Of a DNA stretch of 64,000 nt, positions 24,917 through 33,953 are shown in pieces (position 1 is the stretch's first letter; every line of letters starts with the position of its first letter). The position numbers and the translations under genes are program-made. The stretch comes from Bacteroidales bacterium (GTDB taxonomy: Bacteria; Bacteroidota; Bacteroidia; Bacteroidales; F082): positions 38,529 to 102,528 of the forward strand of contig JAEEQP010000008.1 of assembly GCA_016285355.1 (NCBI GenBank), in the 5' to 3' direction. The notes under the pieces were generated by a model that was not told the DNA's origin, did no database searches, and saw only the letters and a program-made list of their open reading frames with translations.

Positions 24917-26511
24917 AAAAAATGACCTATTTCGTGATGGCTCTGGTCTTGGTGCTGGGCCTCGCGCAGTGCAAGAAGGAAAAACTCGAGACGCCTCAAA
25001 ATGAAGGCAACTCCGTGATGATTACCTTGGATGTGAAAGGTGACAACAATGCAAAGGTGAACGTTATCCCGCCGGATGTCACATTTGAAGCCGGCGACCA
25101 GATTATAGTGGCCTGCAACGGCCATTATGTCGGCACTTTAACTCATAATGGAGACAATTTTAGCGGTCCTATCGAAAATGCTACAACAGGCGAGCATCTG
25201 TATTTCTATTTCTTTGGCAACGTTTCCCCTCAGTACTTTGATATACATAAATATGAGTGCTCCGTGTACATCGGCGAACAGACAGGGAAGCTGCCTGTGA
25301 TTTCGATGGGACAGTCCAAGGAGACAGTTCCTTCTGATCCTTCTGAGAGAAGCAATTACACGGCCATCCTGCAAAACAAGTGCTCGCTGATGAAGTTCAA
25401 CGCGGACATAAATTCCACGGCTCCCCTTTGCATCAGTGGCATGAACAACTTTGTGACCGTGAGATTCAACCGTTCCGGGGACGACGGCTTCATAGACGGC
25501 TTCAAATATAGCAAAGTCTATAACGGCGTGATTAAGATGGCTGGCCTTACTACCGGAAACACCGAGACATGGGCCATCGTGCTTCCTCAGGAGGGTCCTA
25601 TAGCGGCGGGAAATGCCTATACGGAGGATTACGGATACATTGGGACGCGCCCCGCTATTGCAGGTGGAATTGGCATAAACCAATATTACAGTGATGGTGT
25701 TACTATGACAATGGAATCTTTCGATCCTCTCGCCATCCCGCTCACCTTCGAGGCCAAGACGGCAGGCGTTATGGTGAGTCTCGATAGAGCTGGTGATGAT
25801 GATGAAAATGCACCTAACGTTTATCTGCAAACAAGCACCGATGGCGATATTTGGACAACCTATACGATAGGCGACTACATCACCCTCGCTAAGGAAGGCG
25901 ACAAGGTGATGTTCCGCGCAACGAGTACGAATATTCGATTCGCCAAGAGTCCAGCAGCCTGCCACACTTTCTCCATAGATGAAGGCTACTGCTATGTGTA
26001 TGGCAACATCATGAGTCTTCTCAATAGAAATAACTATGCAACCCTTGATGAATTAAGTGCTTTGGATGAGTATATTTTTGAATCTCTATTTGCTGGTTGT
26101 ACAGGGCTATGCGACCATCCCCAAAAGCCTCTTGAACTACCAGCCACTGGTCTGGCTGACTACTGCTACAGTCACATGTTCTTGGGCTGCTCCAACCTGT
26201 TCGTGGCCCCCAAGCTGCCCGCCTGGGAATTGACCGAAGGCTGCTACCAGGGCATGTTCGAAAGGACCGGCCTGGAAGAGTCTCCCGTGCTGCCCGCCGC
26301 CACGCTGGTTTCAAATTGCTATGCTTCTATGTTCAGCCGTTGCACCAGCCTGAACCGCGTCACATGCCTCGCCACTTCTGGAATGGGTGACAACACTACC
26401 GGCTGGTTGAGTAATGTGGCCGCCCGTGGCACGTTCATCAAGTCCAGCTACGCAACATCATGGACCACGGGCCCCAACGGCATCCCTGATGGCTGGGCCA
26501 TTGAGCAATAA
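24913..26511 (+). CDS. Fimbrillin-like surface lipoprotein with DUF285-like C-terminal repeats
   Basis: 532 residues. The lipobox GLAQC places the lipidated cysteine near residue 20. Residues about 30-220 look like the beta-sandwich of fimbrillin-type lipoproteins (VTFEAGDQIIVAC and SLMKFNADI-like strands). Residues about 370-532 contain leucine/cysteine-rich repeats around YCYSHMFLGCSNL and CYQGMFERTGLEE, resembling the bacterial surface protein 26-residue repeat (DUF285/BspA-like), ending with TGPNGIPDGWAI. It is likely exposed on the cell surface as part of a pilus or adhesive layer. Coupled to the preceding CTERM-like gene. Confidence 0.75.
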   Translation: MKKMTYFVMALVLVLGLAQCKKEKLETPQNEGNSVMITLDVKGDNNAKVNVIPPDVTFEAGDQIIVACNGHYVGTLTHNGDNFSGPIENATTGEHLYFYFFGNVSPQYFDIHKYECSVYIGEQTGKLPVISMGQSKETVPSDPSERSNYTAILQNKCSLMKFNADINSTAPLCISGMNNFVTVRFNRSGDDGFIDGFKYSKVYNGVIKMAGLTTGNTETWAIVLPQEGPIAAGNAYTEDYGYIGTRPAIAGGIGINQYYSDGVTMTMESFDPLAIPLTFEAKTAGVMVSLDRAGDDDENAPNVYLQTSTDGDIWTTYTIGDYITLAKEGDKVMFRATSTNIRFAKSPAACHTFSIDEGYCYVYGNIMSLLNRNNYATLDELSALDEYIFESLFAGCTGLCDHPQKPLELPATGLADYCYSHMFLGCSNLFVAPKLPAWELTEGCYQGMFERTGLEESPVLPAATLVSNCYASMFSRCTSLNRVTCLATSGMGDNTTGWLSNVAARGTFIKSSYATSWTTGPNGIPDGWAIEQ

Positions 26512-26559
26512 TCGCCCTTGTTGGGTTGCTGTATGACAGCCAAAACAATCGTCTTTTAG

Positions 26560-26592
26560 CCCACGGGCTCCAACGGCATCCCCAATGGCTGG
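26560..26592 (+). repeat. Degenerate duplicate of the lipoprotein gene's 3' end
   Basis: CCCACGGGCTCCAACGGCAT and the following bases repeat, with three mismatches, the sequence encoding the last residues of the lipoprotein at about 26467-26499. A short tandem duplication just after the stop codon, not translated in a useful frame. Confidence 0.65.
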
Positions 26593-26631
26593 ACAAATTG
26601 CCCCAACTACAATTGTCTAAACCCAATACGG

Positions 26632-26656
26632 AAGGCGGCCCTGTGCGGGTCGCCTT
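26632..26656 (+). terminator. Terminator after the fimbrillin-like lipoprotein gene
   Basis: AAGGCGGCC pairs with GGTCGCCTT around a CTGTGCG loop, followed by GTTTGGG. The T-run is short, so termination may be partial. Confidence 0.6.
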
Positions 26657-26714
26657 GTTTGGGTGGTTTATGTACAATTTTCCGAAAAAATGTTCCGGAT
26701 TTTTGTGGATTTTG

Positions 26715-26723
26715 TATTTTTGC
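26715..26723 (+). promoter_or_regulatory. Candidate -7 element of the toxin-antitoxin remnant
   Basis: TATTTTTGC, 31 nt before the antitoxin ATG at 26754, matches TAnnTTTGC. No TTTG at 19-21 bp. Confidence 0.45.
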
Positions 26724-26753
26724 AGACGGTTAACCATCAAGAAGACAAAAACT

Positions 26754-26957
26754 ATGGCTACATACACTATTACACTGAACGAGCGCACGGCAAGTGGAAG
26801 GGCTCTGATGAGTTATCTGCAAGCTTTGGGAGTTCTTGTGGAAAAGATTTCTCCAAAAACAAAAAGCAGCTATCGCCGTTCACAGGAAGACAAACTGGCT
26901 GGGCGCGTAGAGACGTTTTCATCTTCAGAAGAAATGTTTCAATCTTTAGGGATTTAG
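26754..26957 (+). CDS. Antitoxin-like protein of a broken YafQ-type module
   Basis: 67 residues from the ATG at 26754. The N-terminal TYTITLNERTASGRALMSYL looks like a short ribbon-helix-helix-like start, and the C-terminal SSEEMFQSLGI is the pattern of antitoxin tails that bind RelE/YafQ-type toxins. The toxin gene follows after 4 nt. The antitoxin frame itself is intact, although its toxin is not. Confidence 0.7.
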   Translation: MATYTITLNERTASGRALMSYLQALGVLVEKISPKTKSSYRRSQEDKLAGRVETFSSSEEMFQSLGI

Positions 26958-26961
26958 GAGT

Positions 26962-27213
26962 ATGTTTACGATACGGATGACCCGGACGTTCCGTAAAGAT
27001 ACGGAGCGTTGTCGTAAGCGCGGATACGATATGGAATTGCTTAAGACAGCCATCCGCACGCTTGAAACCGATGGGAAACTCCCTGCAAGTTATCGGCCGC
27101 ATAATTCCAAAGGCCAAGATGGAACAAGCGATGGCTTTTGTGGAAGAATTTGCTGTACAGATTGCCGAGAAATGGTATCGGTTCTACATTCTGAAAGAAA
27201 CACTTACTCCTGA
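26962..27213 (+). pseudogene. YafQ-type toxin, truncated and fused out of frame
   Basis: The first 47 codons (26962-27102) encode the N-terminal half of a YafQ/RelE-fold mRNA interferase: FRKDTERCRKRGYDMELLKT and GKLPASYRPH. The family continues with a histidine and Trp-rich catalytic half after this point, but here the frame runs into unrelated sequence. That sequence, read in another frame, is the C-terminus of a DUF4160 protein. All C-terminal catalytic residues are missing, so the toxin should be inactive. Confidence 0.78.
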
Positions 27214-27235
27214 GAAAATCAACAAAAAGATATAA
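27104..27235 (+). pseudogene. DUF4160 C-terminal remnant
   Basis: Read from 27104 the sequence encodes IPKAKMEQAMAFVEEFAVQI followed by AEKWYRFYILKE and INKKI, then TAA. This aligns with the last 42 residues of the intact DUF4160 protein at 50903-51208 (PPAKMELAEKFVEEYALRIS, EKWYQFFVLK, INKKVK). The first 60 or so residues are gone, replaced by the YafQ fragment, consistent with a deletion joining two toxin-type genes. Confidence 0.78.
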
Positions 27236-27239
27236 AGCA

Positions 27240-27503
27240 ATGAACCCATACAATGTCATAGAGATAGAACCTTGTGGCGATTATAAGCTCCGAGTTGTGT
27301 TTGCAGATGGAAAATGCAATGTTATTGATTTTGAGCCTTATTTCATCAAACGTCCACACCCTCAATACAACCAGTATTATGATCCTGTTCGTTTTCTATG
27401 CTATAAACTGGAATACGGCAATCTCGTTTGGGGTGAGAACTGGGATTTGATGTTTGACCCGCTTAACCTTTATTACAATAACCTTTTCAAAAACTATAAT
27501 TGA
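27240..27503 (+). CDS. DUF2442 family protein, partner of the lost DUF4160 gene
   Basis: 87 residues. Matches DUF2442 (YKLRVVFADGKCNVIDFEPY, then WGENWDLMFDP), a small family usually encoded directly after DUF4160. It begins 4 nt after the DUF4160 remnant, retaining the original pair order. Compare the intact pair at 50903-51513. DUF4160/DUF2442 pairs behave like toxin-antitoxin loci in layout, but the activity is not established to my knowledge. Confidence 0.8.
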   Translation: MNPYNVIEIEPCGDYKLRVVFADGKCNVIDFEPYFIKRPHPQYNQYYDPVRFLCYKLEYGNLVWGENWDLMFDPLNLYYNNLFKNYN

Positions 27504-27519
27504 TTAGGATACAATAATA

Positions 27520-27555
27520 CGAAAGGCGGCCTTCAGGTCGCCTTTCGCTGTTTTT
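27520..27555 (+). terminator. Terminator of the DUF2442 gene
   Basis: CGAAAGGCGGCC pairs with GGTCGCCTTTCG around a short loop and is followed by CTGTTTTT. It lies just after the DUF2442 stop and between convergent genes. Confidence 0.8.
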
Positions 27556-27569
27556 GACAACTGCCAAAA

Positions 27570-28733
27570 TCATTCCCCACTCACATTCATTCGGCCCATC
27601 AACCTAAGCCAAGGCGAAAGGAAAGCGAACAGGAAATCGAAAAGGATAAGTCCCGGAAGCAAGCCTTTTTCACCTAAACGCTTGGATGCGTTATGGTAAA
27701 TGATGTATTGTGTGCCTAACCGCAAAAGGAAGAAAAACACTAAAATGGGGATATAGAACATCGCGCTGTAGGCGATGGTAAAGGCCGGTTTCAGGCAGAG
27801 CAAAGCGATGAAAGTGGTGTAAAACAGGAATTGCGACGCATAAAAGAGGCTGAGCATGGCTCTGGTTCTCAGGTTGTACTTCGACACCGTGGAATAGCGG
27901 CTGCTCTTTTGGTGCATCCAAAACCTGAAATTGTTAGTCGGGGTCGTGTAAATGGCGTTTTCGGCGTCAATCAGCACCTCGGTGTTCTTTTTGGTTGCCA
28001 CTTTGTTGATGAACAGGTCGTCGTCGCCCACTGAGGTAGTATAGTGTGAAATAAATCCGTTATTCCTGAAAAACAGCTCTTTACGATATGAAAGGTTCTT
28101 GCCAATGCCCATATAAGGCTTTCCGCTCATGGCCGCAGAGAGGTAGAGTAGGCCTTGTTGCAGGGCATCGAAGCGGATGATTCGGTTGAGGAAACTCTTC
28201 TTTTGGACGTATGGGCTGTAGCCGATGACGATTTCCGTGTTGTTCTTGTACTGGTTCACCACACTGCGCAGCCATTGGTCATTGGTGGGCATACAGTTGC
28301 AGTCGGTGAGGACGATGATATCGTTTTTCGCCGACTTGATGCCCATCGAGAGCGGGAATTTCTTGCCGTTGAAGAAGTTGAGGTGCTGTTTCATCTGCAC
28401 AGGCTTGACGATGGTCTCATGGCGTGTGAACTCCTTCAGATACTCTTCAGTCTCGTCGTCGGAGCAGTCGTTGACGATGACAATCTCATAATCAGGATAG
28501 TCCTGGGTGAGCAAGACAGGCACCAATTCAGCGAGATAGTCGTATTCGTTGCGGGCGCAGATGACGATGGAGACAGGTTCTAATTCCTCGTCAAGTTTGG
28601 GCCGACCTTTCTTCTTGAAAAAGGCGACGCGCGAGAACATGCCCCAGTGGTAGAGCAGTTGAATGAGCAGACTGAGACCGAAAACGATTAATAAGATGAA
28701 ACTTAGGCTATTGTATGAAAAGTTGAATTGCAC
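27570..28733 (-). CDS. Membrane-bound family 2 glycosyltransferase
   Basis: 387 residues. An N-terminal membrane helix (about 10-30) is followed by a GT-A domain: VSIVICARNEYDYLAELVP, DYEIVIVNDCSDDETEEYL and the second acidic site TDCNCMP, then a late GDDDLFINK motif (usual ED-like acceptor site) and QKSSRYSTVSKY in place of a QxxRW. Three or four C-terminal helices follow. Such enzymes transfer sugars from NDP donors in envelope polysaccharide synthesis. The precise product is unknown. A -7-like TACCTTTGC lies at 28756-28764. Confidence 0.88.
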   Translation of the reverse strand: MQFNFSYNSLSFILLIVFGLSLLIQLLYHWGMFSRVAFFKKKGRPKLDEELEPVSIVICARNEYDYLAELVPVLLTQDYPDYEIVIVNDCSDDETEEYLKEFTRHETIVKPVQMKQHLNFFNGKKFPLSMGIKSAKNDIIVLTDCNCMPTNDQWLRSVVNQYKNNTEIVIGYSPYVQKKSFLNRIIRFDALQQGLLYLSAAMSGKPYMGIGKNLSYRKELFFRNNGFISHYTTSVGDDDLFINKVATKKNTEVLIDAENAIYTTPTNNFRFWMHQKSSRYSTVSKYNLRTRAMLSLFYASQFLFYTTFIALLCLKPAFTIAYSAMFYIPILVFFFLLRLGTQYIIYHNASKRLGEKGLLPGLILFDFLFAFLSPWLRLMGRMNVSGE

Positions 28734-28755
28734 GGTGTGATTATTATTGATGCTT

Positions 28756-28764
28756 GCAAAGGTA
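28756..28764 (-). promoter_or_regulatory. Candidate -7 element of the glycosyltransferase gene
   Basis: TACCTTTGC on the minus strand, about 23 nt before the ATG at 28733. No TTTG at the expected distance. Confidence 0.45.
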
Positions 28765-28805
28765 ATAAATTTGTCATTATGTTGAGCCTTTAATTTCGCA
28801 ATAAA

Positions 28806-28934
28806 AGTTTCCCCTGCGGGGAATGGAATCTTTGTTTTTTGTTATCCGCGGCGGCAAAGCAAGTCAAAAGCCTGTAACTGTTCCCACCGCCGCAAGATAC
28901 ATAAATGTAAACTCCATTCCCCACAGGGGAAACT
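28806..28934. repeat. Palindromic intergenic element, copy B
   Basis: Arms 28806-28827 (AGTTTCCCC...GGGGAATGGA) and 28913-28934 are inverted with two mismatches. The interior carries GCGGCGG and CCGCCGC. The arms resemble copy A at 23406-23537 (both contain GGGGAATGGA and its complement), though the outermost bases differ. It lies in the gap between divergent glycosyltransferase and tgt genes. Confidence 0.78.
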
Positions 28935-28958
28935 TCTGGCTCGCATTAAAAAAAGTCT

Positions 28959-28967
28959 TATTTTTGC
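28959..28967 (+). promoter_or_regulatory. Candidate -7 element of tgt
   Basis: TATTTTTGC, 14 nt before the tgt ATG at 28982, which implies an almost leaderless transcript. The element lies just outside the palindromic repeat. Confidence 0.5.
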
Positions 28968-28981
28968 GCAAAAATAGAGCG

Positions 28982-30112
<1,131 letters not shown>

Positions 30113-31192
30113 ATGAAAAAGATAGACGCATATATTTTCAAAAAGTACATCGGGACTTTTTTCTTTGCCATTTCGATGCTGATTCTCGTCGTCATCATTT
30201 TCGATTTGTCGGAAAACATCGACAGTTTCCTGAAACACAATGCGCCGTGGCAGCGGGTTCTCGTGGATTATTACATCACCTCGATACCTTATTATATTAA
30301 TCTGTTCATCCATCTGTTCGCTTTCATTTCGGTGGTGTTTTTCACTTCCAAGATGGCGGCCCGAACCGAAATAGTGGCCATTTTGAGCAGTGGCGTCAGC
30401 TTTTGGCGTTTCCTCTATCCTTATCTGTTGGCTTCGGTTTCCATCGCAATCATGTCTTTGTATTTGGGCAATTTCCTGATTCCCAAGACGAACGAGATAC
30501 GGCGGAAGTTTAAGGACGAGTATATGGAAAAGTTGACCCAAAGTGCAGGCACCAATGTCCATGTCCAAGTCGGAAGAGATGAATATGTTTACGTGGAGTC
30601 GTACAGTATTTCAAAACACTACGGCTATAAGTTCTCGTGGGAAAAATATGATGGCAACGAGCTGAAATTCAAGGTGATGTCGGATGTGCTTTATCACGAC
30701 ACGGTGGCTGAAAACAGTTGGCGCATCGACCCATACGTTTTGCGTACGATGGATGGGATAGACGAAAACCTCGAGATGGGCCGAAATTTAGACACCTTAA
30801 TTAATTTGCTTCCGACCGATTTGTACAATATGAAAGAGGATTTTGAAGAGATGAACTACTTTGAACTCCGCGACCATATTCTTTGGATGAAGGAGCGGGG
30901 CTCGGAAGGGGTGAAGGCCTACGAAGTGGAGATGCACCAAAGGATGTCATCGCCGGCGGCAGTCGTTATCCTCACCCTCATCGGAGCGGCCTTGTCGAGC
31001 CGGAAGGTGAGGGGCGGCATCGGAATGCATTTGGGCATCGGCATCACCATCGCGTTTTCCTACATTCTTTTCATGCAGATTTCCAAGTCTTTTGCCATCT
31101 CGGGCAATTTGTCGCCTTTCCTCGCCGCCTGGATTCCCAATTTCATTTTCATGGTACTCGGAAGCTATTTGCTGATAAAAGCACCGAAATAA
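30113..31192 (+). CDS. LptF/LptG family permease (YjgP/YjgQ)
   Basis: 359 residues. The N-terminal block KKIDAYIFKKYIGTFFFAIS and the helices around SIPYYINLFIHLFAFISVVF match the LptF/G family. A periplasmic beta-jellyroll-like domain follows at about 130-265, then three C-terminal helices (VVILTLIGAALSSRK onward), giving six helices in total. In the LptB2FG complex it extracts lipopolysaccharide from the inner membrane. It begins at the base after the tgt stop, a common Bacteroidota pairing. Whether it is F or G cannot be assigned with confidence. Confidence 0.9.
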   Translation: MKKIDAYIFKKYIGTFFFAISMLILVVIIFDLSENIDSFLKHNAPWQRVLVDYYITSIPYYINLFIHLFAFISVVFFTSKMAARTEIVAILSSGVSFWRFLYPYLLASVSIAIMSLYLGNFLIPKTNEIRRKFKDEYMEKLTQSAGTNVHVQVGRDEYVYVESYSISKHYGYKFSWEKYDGNELKFKVMSDVLYHDTVAENSWRIDPYVLRTMDGIDENLEMGRNLDTLINLLPTDLYNMKEDFEEMNYFELRDHILWMKERGSEGVKAYEVEMHQRMSSPAAVVILTLIGAALSSRKVRGGIGMHLGIGITIAFSYILFMQISKSFAISGNLSPFLAAWIPNFIFMVLGSYLLIKAPK

Positions 31193-31294
31193 GCTGATAG
31201 TCAACTGTTTGTTATTTTTCTGCAAAAATTTGCCGCGTTTTTGCCGACTTTTCCTTATTTTAGCCACTTCTTTTCATCCTAAAACAAGAGTATT

Positions 31295-31906
31295 ATGCAC
31301 ATCGCAGTAGCAGGCAATATCGGCTCGGGGAAAACCACGCTAACAGGGCTCCTCGCCAAACACTTCAACTGGTCGCCTCATTATGAAGAGGTTGAACACA
31401 ATCCTTACCTTGACAGCTTCTATGAGGACATGCAACGCTGGTCGTTCAACATTCAGATTTTCTTCCTCAACAGCCGCTTCCGTCAGGTGATGGACATTCG
31501 CAACAGCGGGAAGGACGTCATCCAAGACCGCACCATCTACGAGGACGCGCATATTTTTGCCGCCAACCTGTATTCGATGGGGCTCATGGAGACGCGCGAT
31601 TACGAGAATTACCAGTCCTTGTTCGAGCTGATGACCAAGTTCCTGCAACCGCCCGACCTGTTGATTTATCTCCGCGCCTCGGTGCCGACCTTGATTCGCC
31701 ACATCGCCAAGCGCAACCGCGAGTTTGAGCAGTCCATCAGCATTAGCTACCTGACCAACCTGAACGAACGTTACGAGAAGTGGATTGAGGGCTACAAGGA
31801 CGGCAAACTGCTCATCATCGACACCGACAACCTTGAACTCGAGAACCCCGAGGATTTAAGTACGGTGGTCGACAGGATTGAAGCATCGCTCAACGGATTG
31901 TTCTGA
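31295..31906 (+). CDS. Deoxynucleoside kinase
   Basis: 203 residues. P-loop GNIGSGKTT (7-15), a conserved Glu in YEEVEHNPYLDSFY, the ERS/DRS-like motif QDRTIYEDAHIF, and the arginine-rich lid RHIAKRNREFEQ. It matches the dNK/deoxyguanosine-deoxyadenosine kinase family that phosphorylates salvaged deoxynucleosides. Standard length and no defects. It stands 102 nt after the permease gene, in a gap without visible signals. Confidence 0.92.
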   Translation: MHIAVAGNIGSGKTTLTGLLAKHFNWSPHYEEVEHNPYLDSFYEDMQRWSFNIQIFFLNSRFRQVMDIRNSGKDVIQDRTIYEDAHIFAANLYSMGLMETRDYENYQSLFELMTKFLQPPDLLIYLRASVPTLIRHIAKRNREFEQSISISYLTNLNERYEKWIEGYKDGKLLIIDTDNLELENPEDLSTVVDRIEASLNGLF

Positions 31907-32009
31907 GTGTAAAGTCATGCGATTTTGTCTCTAATTCCATAAAAATACTATTCAGAAAAACAGTTTCTTTAATTCTTTAAGTAGATGAGCATAATTAGTT
32001 TACATAATA

Positions 32010-32083
32010 GACGCGAGACACGAGACTTCGAGACGCGAGACGTTTGGCTTGTCTCGTGTCCCGAAGTCCCGCGTCCCGTGTCA
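32010..32083. repeat. Imperfect inverted repeat before kdsB
   Basis: The left arm 32010-32041 (GACGCGAGACACGAGACTTC...) and right arm 32052-32083 (GTCTCGTGTCCCGAAGTC...) are inverted with several mismatches around a 10-nt centre. Each arm is itself made of GAGAC/GGGAC-type subrepeats. It lies 44 nt before the kdsB ATG, so it would sit in or just before the leader. The rest of the gap 31907-32126 is AT-rich with nothing recognised. Confidence 0.65.
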
Positions 32084-32126
32084 AAACAATATGCAGTTTA
32101 ATTTTGAACAATTACTTAATTTGATA

Positions 32127-32879
32127 ATGAAGGTCATAGGAATCATACCCTCGCGTTACGCCTCGACTCGCTTCCCAAGCAAGCCTTTACACATGATTAA
32201 AGGGAAGACGATGATTCAGCGTGTTTGGGAACAGGCTTGTAAATCAAAATTAGATGCTGTCGTGGTAGCCACCGATGACATCCGCATCGCTGACGAGGTT
32301 TTGAAGTTCGGTGGTCAATACGTGATGACTAACCCCAACCATCGCAGTGGCACCGACCGTTGTCGCGAAGCTTTGTATATGGTTGAAGACCAATACGATG
32401 CCGTGGTCAATATACAAGGCGATGAGCCCTTTATCGACCCAGCCCAAATCAACCAGGTCATTGAGTTGATTGGTCGCGATGATACGCATTTGGCATCTTT
32501 GGCCAAACGTATTGAAGACGAGGACGAGCTTTTCAGTCCCACCGTGGTGAAAGTGGTGATGGACAAGCAAGGCAACGCGCTGTATTTCAGCCGCAACCCC
32601 ATACCCTTCATGCGCAATTTGGATCGTGACAGATGGTTGAAAAAAGGCGAGTTCTACAAGCATATCGGCCTCTATGCATACAAGACCGAAACCTTGTGCC
32701 AAATCGCTGAAATGCAGTATACTACGCTTGAGATGGCCGAGTCGTTGGAGCAATTGCGCTGGCTGGAAAACGGCTTGAGGATTCGTATGGGCATCACGCA
32801 ACTCGAAAGTATATCTATCGACACGCAAGAAGACCTTGAAAAAGCCTTGCAATACGCTCAGAATCAACTGATAGAGTAA
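32127..32879 (+). CDS. kdsB: 3-deoxy-manno-octulosonate cytidylyltransferase
   Basis: 250 residues from the ATG at 32127. Family motifs: GIIPSRYASTRFPSKPL at the N-terminus, VVVATDDIRIADEV, HRSGTDRCREA, NIQGDEPFI and the C-terminal HIGLYAYKTETL. It activates Kdo as CMP-Kdo for lipid A-core assembly in the cytoplasm. It is followed after 1 nt by the HU/SPOR gene. The frame extends 26 codons upstream but that part has no homology. Confidence 0.95.
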   Translation: MKVIGIIPSRYASTRFPSKPLHMIKGKTMIQRVWEQACKSKLDAVVVATDDIRIADEVLKFGGQYVMTNPNHRSGTDRCREALYMVEDQYDAVVNIQGDEPFIDPAQINQVIELIGRDDTHLASLAKRIEDEDELFSPTVVKVVMDKQGNALYFSRNPIPFMRNLDRDRWLKKGEFYKHIGLYAYKTETLCQIAEMQYTTLEMAESLEQLRWLENGLRIRMGITQLESISIDTQEDLEKALQYAQNQLIE

Positions 32880-32880
32880 G

Positions 32881-33882
32881 ATGATTTCTATTGCAGAAGC
32901 CATATCAGACCTGTTGTTTGTCAGGGATACCGTCGTGGTGCCGGGATTGGGCGCGTTTGTGCGCAAGCCACGCTCGGCTAAGGTGGATTTGGAGACGAAC
33001 AGTTTTTCGATGCCTTCGAGCCAAATCAGTTTTGATGCAAGCTTGAGGGAAGAGAACGACATCATTATCAGGTATTTGGTCGACAATTTCAAAATCTCTG
33101 AAAATGAGGCTAAACGATTGCTTTTTCATTTTGTTTCCGATAGTTTCAATAGTTTGAAGTCGGGCAACAAGGTGGTCTTGAAAGACATCGGCACTTTGTC
33201 CTTTGGCCCTGACAATGAGATTGTTTTTGAACAAGACGAGACCGCCAATTACAACACGGATTCCTTTGGATTGTACGATTTTGAGTTGGAACCTGTTGTT
33301 AGAGAAGAGGTTAAGGAGGAAATTGAGCAAAAGGAAGAGGTGATTCCTGAAAGTGTAGCTACGGAAACCGAAACTATAACAGAGCCTGAAACCGAACCAA
33401 AGCCTGAAGAAGAAGGACCTGTTGAAATCGGTAAAGGAGTTTGGCCGTTTATGATAGGTTTAGTGCTCATTATAAGTGCTTTGCTCTATTTCAAAGTGTA
33501 TCTGCACAAGGATGATTACAAGCAACAACCCACCGAAATGGCGACAGAAGAAGGTGATACCCGCATTGATCCGCAAATAATAGCAGAAGAAATGATTGGC
33601 GAGATGATGGGACAAATCATCAGGGAAGAATTGACCACGCCGCCAGTTCAAGCGGTGAGCAGAGACACTATCCGAATCATTGCGGGTTGTTATGATAGGG
33701 AAGAGCCAGCCCAACGCATGGTTAACTCGCTGAAAAACAAAGGCTATCCGAATGCCTTTATGGAGCAGCATGGTGAGCGGTGGTTTGTGGCTTACGACAG
33801 TTATTCCACTGAAGAAGAGGCTCTTACTGCCCTTCGTGAGATTCGCGAGTCTGGCAAAGGGAAGGGTTGGATTTTAAAATAG
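32881..33882 (+). CDS. HU-domain and SPOR-domain membrane protein
   Basis: 333 residues. The N-terminal region has two CCDC81-type HU-like domains (about 1-115; VVVPGLGAFVRKP and VVLKDIGTLSFGPDNEI). A Glu/Pro-rich linker (about 125-182) leads to a single membrane helix (about 188-206). A C-terminal SPOR domain (about 262-333; IIAGCYDREEPAQRM, RWFVAYDSY) follows. SPOR domains bind denuded glycan strands at division septa, so this protein may link the cytoplasmic HU domain to peptidoglycan during division. It is a known Bacteroidota architecture; the role of the HU part is unsettled. Confidence 0.88.
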   Translation: MISIAEAISDLLFVRDTVVVPGLGAFVRKPRSAKVDLETNSFSMPSSQISFDASLREENDIIIRYLVDNFKISENEAKRLLFHFVSDSFNSLKSGNKVVLKDIGTLSFGPDNEIVFEQDETANYNTDSFGLYDFELEPVVREEVKEEIEQKEEVIPESVATETETITEPETEPKPEEEGPVEIGKGVWPFMIGLVLIISALLYFKVYLHKDDYKQQPTEMATEEGDTRIDPQIIAEEMIGEMMGQIIREELTTPPVQAVSRDTIRIIAGCYDREEPAQRMVNSLKNKGYPNAFMEQHGERWFVAYDSYSTEEEALTALREIRESGKGKGWILK

Positions 33883-33953
33883 TCCAGTAGGGACGTAGGA
33901 TAATAAGCAGGCAGTGAAGCGTAGCGGAACCCCTGCTGAAAAAAACGAAGTAT

